Source: Streptomyces abikoensis
GTDB taxonomy: Bacteria > Actinomycetota > Actinomycetes > Streptomycetales > Streptomycetaceae
Reading direction: 5' to 3'
Length of the DNA: 64,000 bases
NCBI RefSeq assembly: GCF_014648775.1
Contig: NZ_BMRT01000003.1
Coordinates: 434,001 to 498,000, forward strand
Numbering within the stretch: the first letter of the stretch is position 1; each line of letters starts with the position of its first letter. A model generated the notes under the pieces. The model ran no database searches and had not been told where the DNA came from. It saw only the letters and a list, made by a program, of their open reading frames with translations. A program made the position numbers and the translations under genes. Positions 58,730 through 64,000 of this stretch are shown here, in pieces.

Positions 58730-60199
58730 TTACGGCTTCTCCGCCACCACGGGAAGGTCGAGCACCACGCGCGTTCCCTGCCCGGATGCGGGCACCATGT
58801 CGAACGTTCCGCCCAACTCGCCCTCCACCAGGGTGCGTACGATCTGGAGCCCCAGATTGCCGGCGCGCTGGGGGTCGAAGCCCTCGGGGAGGCCACGCCC
58901 GTCGTCCTGGACGGAGATCAGCAGCCGGGCGTCCCGGCGGGTGCCCCCACGGACCGCGGTGACCTCGACCGAGCCCTGCTCCCCCGGCCCGAAGCCGTGC
59001 TCGAGGGCGTTCTGCAGCAGCTCGGTCAGGACCATCGACAGCGGCGTGGCGACCTCGGCGTCCAGCACCCCGAAGCGGCCCGTGCGCCGCGTCGTGACCC
59101 GGCCCGGGGAGATCTCGGCGACCATGGCGAGGACCCGGTCGGCGATCTCGTCGAATTCGACCCGTTCGTCAAGGTTCTGCGACAGCGTCTCGTGGACGAT
59201 CGCGATGGAACCGACCCGGCGGACCGCCTCCTCCAGCGCCTCGCGACCCTCGGCGGAGCCGATCCGGCGCGCCTGGAGGCGCAGCAGGGCCGCCACGGTC
59301 TGGAGGTTGTTCTTCACCCGGTGGTGGATCTCCCGGATGGTGGCGTCCTTGGTGATCAACTCGCGTTCGCGCCGTCGCAGTTCGGTCACATCGCGCAACA
59401 GTACGAGCGAACCGATGTGGCTGCCCTTGGGTTTGAGCGGGATCACCCTCAGATGAATGACCCCGTCATTGGCCTCCACCTCGAACTCGCGGGGCGCCCA
59501 GCCGCTGGCGAGCTTGGCCAGGCCCTCGTCGACGGGTGCGCGCGAGGGTGCCAACTGAGCGGTGGTCTCGCCCAGATGATGCCCGACGAGATCGGCGGCG
59601 AGGCCGAGCCGGTGGTAGGCGGAGAGGGCGTTGGGGCTGGCGTACTGGACGACACCGTCGGCGTCCAGCCTGATCAGCCCGTCGCCGGCGCGGGGCGAGG
59701 CGTCCATGTCGACCTGCTGGCCGGGGAAGGGGAAGGTGCCGCCGGCGATCATCTGCGCCAGGTCCGAGGCGCTCTGGAGGTAGGTGAGCTCCAGCCGGCT
59801 GGGCGTCCGCACGGTCAGCAGATTGGTGTTCCGGGCGATGACCCCCAGCACCCGCCCGTCCCGGCGGACCGGGATGGACTCGACCCGCACGGGAACCTCC
59901 TCCCGCCACTCCGGGTCGCCCTCCCGGACGATCCGGCCCTCGTCGAGGGCGGCGTCGAGCATGGGGCGGCGGCCGCGCGGGACGAGGTGGCCGACCATGT
60001 CGTCGTGGTAGGACGTCGGCCCGGTGTTGGGCCGCATCTGGGCGATGGAGACGTACCGGGTGCCGTCCAGGGTGGGCACCCAGAGGACCAGGTCGGCGAA
60101 GGACAGGTCGGAGAGCAGCTGCCACTCCGAGACCAGCAGGTGCAACCACTCCAGATCGGAGTCGTCGAGTGCGGTGTGCTGGCGTACGAGGTCGTTCAT
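58730..60199 (-). CDS. Cytosolic sensor histidine kinase, PdtaS-type (GAF-PAS-HisKA_2)
   Basis: 489 residues without membrane segments. An N-terminal GAF-like domain (residues 20-150: LSFADLVLWVPTLDGTRYVS, VRVESIPVRRDGRVLGVIAR) is followed by a PAS domain (195-300: GDGLIRLDADGVVQYASPNA). The HisKA_2 box IREIHHRVKNNLQTVAALLR holds the phospho-acceptor His, and HATPase has MVLTELLQNALEHGFG and ISVQDDGRGLPEGF. PdtaS-like kinases phosphorylate ANTAR response regulators that act on RNA. No regulator is adjacent. ATG at 60199 is used; a GTG three codons earlier is possible. Confidence 0.92.
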   Translation of the reverse strand: MNDLVRQHTALDDSDLEWLHLLVSEWQLLSDLSFADLVLWVPTLDGTRYVSIAQMRPNTGPTSYHDDMVGHLVPRGRRPMLDAALDEGRIVREGDPEWREEVPVRVESIPVRRDGRVLGVIARNTNLLTVRTPSRLELTYLQSASDLAQMIAGGTFPFPGQQVDMDASPRAGDGLIRLDADGVVQYASPNALSAYHRLGLAADLVGHHLGETTAQLAPSRAPVDEGLAKLASGWAPREFEVEANDGVIHLRVIPLKPKGSHIGSLVLLRDVTELRRRERELITKDATIREIHHRVKNNLQTVAALLRLQARRIGSAEGREALEEAVRRVGSIAIVHETLSQNLDERVEFDEIADRVLAMVAEISPGRVTTRRTGRFGVLDAEVATPLSMVLTELLQNALEHGFGPGEQGSVEVTAVRGGTRRDARLLISVQDDGRGLPEGFDPQRAGNLGLQIVRTLVEGELGGTFDMVPASGQGTRVVLDLPVVAEKP

Positions 60200-60319
60200 G
60201 GAGGGCACGGTGGTGAGCCTAGTTCTTTTCCGTGGGGCGTGGGACGGGCCGGTGGGCGGAGGACACATGATGATCGGCATACCCAGGGAGTCCGTGCGGC
60301 AACAGCATGGACAGCGATG

Positions 60320-60335
60320 AATGGTCTAGTCCACA
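60320..60335. promoter_or_regulatory. DasR-like operator (dre) upstream of the kinase gene
   Basis: AATGGTCTAGTCCACA agrees at about 13 of 16 positions with the DasR consensus ACTGGTCTAGACCAGT, with an intact TGGTCTAG-CCA core. It lies about 120 bases before the kinase start and 330 before nagB. N-acetylglucosamine metabolism genes are the typical DasR targets, so binding is plausible but not certain here. Confidence 0.55.
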
Positions 60336-60626
60336 ATGGGCGCCAAGACGTCCGCCCTCCCCGCACAGGAGGGCGGAGCGAGGCCCGGCCCGCCCCACGG
60401 CGGCCGGGGCCTCCCGTCGGCCGACCCGGCCGTGGGGCCCGCACACCCCACGAGCGCCGGTCCGGCCGATTCGCTCCGGGCTGCGGTGCCGGCTGGGTTG
60501 AGGGTCCCGGCGGGCGCCGCGGCCCGTAGTCGTTTCCGGGGACGTTTTCGGGGGTCGTTTCGGGTGGCCTCGCCCCTGCGCGCACCCACCCCCGCCGACC
60601 GGGCCAGGCGGTGCCCATTCTGCTAA

Positions 60627-60642
60627 ATTGGTCTATACCACC
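60627..60642 (+). promoter_or_regulatory. DasR operator (dre) of nagB
   Basis: ATTGGTCTATACCACC contains the symmetric core TGGTCTATACCA and matches the DasR consensus at about 13 of 16 positions. It ends 26 bases before the nagB GTG, where a repressor would block transcription. DasR control of nagB is established in S. coelicolor. The remaining part of 60200-60668 is GC-rich and shows no gene. Confidence 0.78.
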
Positions 60643-60668
60643 ACCCTCTCCAGATCGGCAGGCCCAGC

Positions 60669-61454
60669 GTGGAAGTTGTCATCGTCCCCGACGCCCAGGC
60701 AGGCGGCGAGCTCATCGCGGAGGCCATGGCCGCCCTGCTGCGCCGCAAGCCCGAGGCGCTGCTCGGCGTTGCCACCGGCTCGACCCCGCTGCCCGTCTAC
60801 GAGGCGCTCACGGCCAAGGTCCGCGCCGGCGAGGTGGACGTCTCGCGCGCCCGCGTGTGCCAGCTCGACGAGTACGTCGGACTGCCCGCCGACCACCCCG
60901 AGTCCTACCGCTCCACGGTCCTGCGCCAGGTCGTCGAGCCGCTGGGGCTGCCGACGTCCTCCTTCATGGGCCCCGACGGCACCGCCGAGGACGTCCAGGC
61001 CGCGTGCGAGGCGTACGACCGGGCGCTGCGGGCGGCCGGCGGCGTGGACCTCCAGCTGCTCGGCATCGGCACCGACGGGCACATCGGCTTCAACGAGCCG
61101 TGCTCCTCCCTGGCCTCCCGCACCCGCATCAAGACGCTGACGGAGCAGACCCGCGTCGACAACGCGCGCTTCTTCGACGGCGACATCGACCAGGTGCCGC
61201 ACCACGTCATCACCCAGGGCATCGGCACCATCCTGGAGGCCCGCCACCTGGTGCTGCTGGCCACGGGCGAGGGCAAGGCCGACGCGGTGGCCGCGTCCGT
61301 CGAGGGCCCCGTCGCCGCCCTCGTCCCCGCCTCGGCCCTCCAGCTCCACCCGCACGCGACGGTCGTCGTGGACGAGGCGGCGGCGTCCAAGCTGAAGCTG
61401 GCCGACTACTTCCGGCACACGTACGCGAACAAGCCGGTGTGGCAGGGGCTGTAG
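60669..61454 (+). CDS. nagB: Glucosamine-6-phosphate deaminase
   Basis: 261 residues. It converts glucosamine-6-phosphate to fructose-6-phosphate and ammonia, linking N-acetylglucosamine use to glycolysis. Seen motifs: LLGVATGSTPLPVYEALTAK, RVCQLDEYVGLPADHPESYR with the catalytic Asp, LLGIGTDGHIGFNEP and the His-containing FDGDIDQVPHHVITQGIGTI. GTG start. Cytoplasmic. A dre site sits just upstream, so DasR represses it until glucosamine-6-phosphate accumulates. Confidence 0.96.
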   Translation: MEVVIVPDAQAGGELIAEAMAALLRRKPEALLGVATGSTPLPVYEALTAKVRAGEVDVSRARVCQLDEYVGLPADHPESYRSTVLRQVVEPLGLPTSSFMGPDGTAEDVQAACEAYDRALRAAGGVDLQLLGIGTDGHIGFNEPCSSLASRTRIKTLTEQTRVDNARFFDGDIDQVPHHVITQGIGTILEARHLVLLATGEGKADAVAASVEGPVAALVPASALQLHPHATVVVDEAAASKLKLADYFRHTYANKPVWQGL

Positions 61455-61491
61455 TTCTCTCCGGGGGCTCCGCCCCCGGACCCCCGCTCCT

Positions 61492-61532
61492 CAAACGCCG
61501 GAGGGGCTGGATCCCAGCCCCTCCGGCGTTTG
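61492..61532. terminator. Terminator between nagB and the GH3 gene (Streptomyces intergenic repeat)
   Basis: A perfect 19-bp stem, CAAACGCCGGAGGGGCTGG and its complement, with a three-base loop. This CAAACGCCGGAGGGGCTG motif is a common dispersed intergenic element in Streptomyces. It ends three bases before the GH3 stop and serves both convergent genes. Confidence 0.85.
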
Positions 61533-61534
61533 GC

Positions 61535-63058
61535 CTACTCCCCCACGATCGCCTCGGCGGCCGCCACCCCACAAACCCGCGCCGCCCCATGCGTAGCGAT
61601 ATGCAGCGCACCACTCGGCGGGGCTTCGTTCAGCCCCATCTCCACGACGATCGTGTCCGGCCGGGCCGCCAGCAGGATGCCGAGCGCCCGCGCCATCCAC
61701 GGGTGCCGGTGGACGTCCCGCACGACCGCGACGATCCGCCGCTCCCCCGCCGCCGCGAGCACCGCCTCCGCGCCGGCCGACTCGGGCCCGTACGTCTCGG
61801 TGAGCGTTCCCGGCCGCAGCCGGGTCAGCTCGGCGCCCACGCCCCACGGCGTCTCGTCGCCGACGGCGATGTTGGCGACGGGCGTGAACGCGGCGACGTA
61901 CACGGCCCCGGCGGGCGGCTCGTACGCCGGGCCCGCGCCGGAGCGCGTGACCCGCAGCGCGCGCCGTGCCGCCACGAGCCCCACCTCGGGGTCGGTGGCC
62001 GACGCGTCCGAGCCGGCCACCGACGAGGTCCAGCCCGCCAGCGCCCGCACCCGGGCCGCCGCGTCGGCGAGCCGCTCCTCCCCCAGCTCCCCGTCGCGCA
62101 CGGCGGCGACGAGCGCGTCGCGCAGCCGCAGCACCGTCCCCTCGTCGGCCAGGCCGCCCCCGACGCAGATCGCGTCGGCGCCCGCCGCGATGGCCATGAC
62201 GCTGCCGCGTTCGATGCCGTACGTACCGGCGATCGCCCGCATCTCCATCCCGTCGGTGACGATCAGGCCGTCGAAGCCGAGGCCCCCGGCCGTGACGGGC
62301 GCGCGCAACAGCCCGTGGAGAGCGCGCGGGCTGAGCGTGGCGGGCAGGGCCGGGTCGAGCGCGGGCAGCAGGATGTGCGCGCTCATCACGGCCTTGGTGC
62401 CGGCCGCGACGGCCGCCCGGAAGGGCACCAGCTCGCGGGCGTGCAGCGTGGCGAGGTCCGCGTCGATGCGGGGCAGGTCGTGGTGGGAGTCGACGGCGGT
62501 GTCGCCGTGGCCGGGGAAGTGCTTGGTGCAGGCGGCGACCCCGGCGGCCTGGAGCCCCTCGACGTACGCGGCGGTGTGCCGGGCGACGAGCGCCGGGTCG
62601 GCGCCGAAGGACCGGACGCCGATGACGGGGTTGTCGGGGTCGGAGTTGACGTCCCCGGAGGGCGCCCAGTTGAGGTTGACGCCGCAGGCGGCGAGGCGGC
62701 GGCCCAGCTCGTGGGCGACGGCCCGGGTGAGCCCGGTGTCGTCGACGGTGCCGAGGGCGAGGTTGCCGGGGAAGGAGGAGCCCGTACGGACCTCCAGCCG
62801 GGTGACGTCGCCGCCCTCCTCGTCGATGGCGACGAGGACGTCCCCGCGCTCGGCGCGCAGCCGCTCGGTCAGGGCGGCGAGCTGTTCGGGGGAGGTGATG
62901 TTGCGGCCGAACAGGCCGACGGAGGAGAGGCCCTCGCCGAGCCGGCGCAGCAGCCAGTCGGGGGCGGTCGTCCCGGTGAAGCCGGGCTGGAGGACGGTCA
63001 GGGCGTCCCGGGTCAGGGTGTCCGGGTGCGGGGACCGGTGCTGGGTGAGGATGGTCAT
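61535..63058 (-). CDS. Glycoside hydrolase family 3 beta-N-acetylglucosaminidase
   Basis: 507 residues. The GH3 N-terminal barrel has LLRRLGEGLSSVGLFGRNIT, VLVAIDEEGGDVTRLE, GVNLNWAPSGDVNSDPDNPV, and the NagZ-type His loop KHFPGHGDTAVDSHHDLPRI, which supplies the general acid. DGLIVTDGMEMRAIAG carries the nucleophile Asp. No signal peptide is visible, so it probably acts in the cytoplasm on imported chitobiose or wall fragments. It lies 10 bases past dasC on the same strand, so it is part of the das operon. ATG with AGGAG upstream. Confidence 0.93.
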   Translation of the reverse strand: MTILTQHRSPHPDTLTRDALTVLQPGFTGTTAPDWLLRRLGEGLSSVGLFGRNITSPEQLAALTERLRAERGDVLVAIDEEGGDVTRLEVRTGSSFPGNLALGTVDDTGLTRAVAHELGRRLAACGVNLNWAPSGDVNSDPDNPVIGVRSFGADPALVARHTAAYVEGLQAAGVAACTKHFPGHGDTAVDSHHDLPRIDADLATLHARELVPFRAAVAAGTKAVMSAHILLPALDPALPATLSPRALHGLLRAPVTAGGLGFDGLIVTDGMEMRAIAGTYGIERGSVMAIAAGADAICVGGGLADEGTVLRLRDALVAAVRDGELGEERLADAAARVRALAGWTSSVAGSDASATDPEVGLVAARRALRVTRSGAGPAYEPPAGAVYVAAFTPVANIAVGDETPWGVGAELTRLRPGTLTETYGPESAGAEAVLAAAGERRIVAVVRDVHRHPWMARALGILLAARPDTIVVEMGLNEAPPSGALHIATHGAARVCGVAAAEAIVGE

Positions 63059-63068
63059 GTCGTAGCTC

Positions 63069-63908
63069 CTAGCCCTTCACTGCGCCGGACGTGAGGCCTC
63101 CGACCGCCTTGCGCTGGAGGATGACGAACAGGACGAGGATGGGGATCGCGAAGAGCGAGGAGGCGGCCATGGTGGCGCCCCAGTCGTCGCCGAAGGTGGT
63201 GCGGAAGCCGGTCAGCCACAGCGGGAGGGTCTGCGATCCGGGGTCCTTGTTGAGGATCAGGACCATCGGGAACTCGTTCCAGACGGTGATGAAGCCGAAG
63301 AGCGAGGTGGCCATCAGGCCGGGCGCCAGCAGCGGGAAGATGACCTTGATAAAGGCCTGGGTGCGGGTGCACCCGTCGACCATGGCGGACTCCTCCAGCT
63401 CCTTGGGCACGGCGGCGACGTAGCCGCGCAGCGTCAGGACAGTGAAGGGCAGCACCATGACGGTGTAGATGGCGATGAGCGGCGGCAGGCTGTTCAGCAT
63501 GTCCACGTCGCGCACGATCATGTAGTACGCGATGACCATCACCTCCCAGGGCGCCATCTGGGCCATCATCATCACGAGGATGAAGCTCTTGCGGCCCTTG
63601 AAGCGCATGCGCGCGACGGCGAAGGACGCCAGCAGCGCGATGACGAGCGACAGGGCCACGGCCACCAGGGTCACGGTGAGGGAGTTCCCGACGAACGTCC
63701 AGAAGCCGTCGGCGCTCACCGCCTTGTCGAAGTGCTCGAAGGTGGGGCTCGTGGGGAACCAGACGGGGGTGTCACTGACGATGTCCTTGTTGGCCTTGAA
63801 GGCCGTGGCGAACATCCAGTAGACGGGGAACGCGAAGACGGCGAAGAGGGCGATCGCCGTCGCCCCCGGCCACACCCGGCTGACGGTTCTGGGCAGCGTG
63901 CGCCTCAC
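63069..63908 (-). CDS. dasC: Chitobiose ABC transporter permease DasC
   Basis: 279 residues of the MalG/carbohydrate-uptake type-1 family with six membrane helices: ATAIALFAVFAFPVYWMFAT, SLTVTLVAVALSLVIALLAS and others. The cytoplasmic EAA loop reads EESAMVDGCTRTQAFIKVIF. DasABC imports N,N-diacetylchitobiose, driven by the shared MsiK ATPase encoded elsewhere. The GTG start overlaps the dasB stop (GTGA), showing translational coupling. Identification as DasC rests on the adjacent GH3 and nagB genes as well as the family match. Confidence 0.9.
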   Translation of the reverse strand: MRRTLPRTVSRVWPGATAIALFAVFAFPVYWMFATAFKANKDIVSDTPVWFPTSPTFEHFDKAVSADGFWTFVGNSLTVTLVAVALSLVIALLASFAVARMRFKGRKSFILVMMMAQMAPWEVMVIAYYMIVRDVDMLNSLPPLIAIYTVMVLPFTVLTLRGYVAAVPKELEESAMVDGCTRTQAFIKVIFPLLAPGLMATSLFGFITVWNEFPMVLILNKDPGSQTLPLWLTGFRTTFGDDWGATMAASSLFAIPILVLFVILQRKAVGGLTSGAVKG

Positions 63909-64000
63909 AGCTCGTCCTCCTCTTGCTTGAGAACCAGTCGCAGGTAGTAGGCCGTCAGCGCCAGCAGGATGACGATGGTGAGGATGGAGATCGCCGCGCC
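63905..64000 (-). CDS. dasB: Chitobiose ABC transporter permease DasB, C-terminal fragment
   Basis: The last 31 codons of a permease gene that continues beyond the window. It ends with a membrane helix (GAAISILTIVILLALTAYYL) and an acidic tail QEEDEL. A MalF-type permease directly upstream of dasC is DasB in Streptomyces. Its stop codon overlaps the dasC start. Confidence 0.82.
   Translation of the reverse strand, partial: GAAISILTIVILLALTAYYLRLVLKQEEDEL

Overview
The window is high-GC actinomycete chromosome, almost certainly Streptomyces. Evidence includes GTG and TTG starts, rare TTA codons, a nickel superoxide dismutase with its maturation protease, a WhiB-like protein, a SigF/SigB-type sigma factor with its anti-sigma factor, DasR-type operators beside nagB, and the dasB-dasC chitobiose permease genes at the right edge. 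Gene order on both flanks resembles the S. coelicolor core chromosome from the 2-oxoglutarate dehydrogenase gene down to the das locus; this rests on recalled gene order, not on an alignment.

Layout: 1-18.9 kb is mostly core genome. It holds the 2-oxoglutarate dehydrogenase C-terminus, a DUF4097/PadR pair behind a palindromic operator, and two tandem ~890-residue membrane proteins joining a cytoplasmic domain to an extracellular type-1 periplasmic-binding domain. A GH5 hydrolase, an alcohol dehydrogenase, a secreted beta-propeller protein with an early TTA codon, a malic enzyme, a polar amino-acid ABC importer and a CGNR zinc-finger regulator follow. sodX and sodN lie at 18.8-19.8 kb.

19.9-39.3 kb is a type II polyketide cluster of the tetracenomycin/elloramycin kind. 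Fourteen tightly packed minus-strand genes run from a TcmG-type oxygenase through TcmH, TcmI and TcmJ homologues, KS-alpha, KS-beta, ACP, a TcmN-type cyclase, an O-methyltransferase, a TcmP-type carboxyl methyltransferase, a glycosyltransferase and three sugar O-methyltransferases. A detached SAM methyltransferase and a TcmA-type exporter follow. A divergent set of four genes (rmlC, rmlA / rmlB, rmlD) supplies dTDP-L-rhamnose. Together they predict a decaketide made into an 8-demethyltetracenomycin-type aglycone, glycosylated with L-rhamnose, permethylated on the sugar and exported. No pathway-specific regulator is visible.

39.3-54.8 kb carries housekeeping and envelope genes: a HAD phosphatase, an ArsR regulator overlapping a P3-type ATPase, a Gly-rich membrane protein, an LCP ligase, TatA, an alkaline phosphatase behind a clear four-unit PHO box, a KASIII, glutaminase, a PLP enzyme and a Na+/H+ antiporter. 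54.8-64 kb is the conserved anti-sigma/sigma, diacylglycerol-kinase, wblE, PdtaS-type kinase, nagB, GH3 hexosaminidase and dasC/dasB region, with two DasR-like sites between the kinase and nagB.

No tRNA, rRNA, CRISPR array, transposase or integrase gene was recognised.
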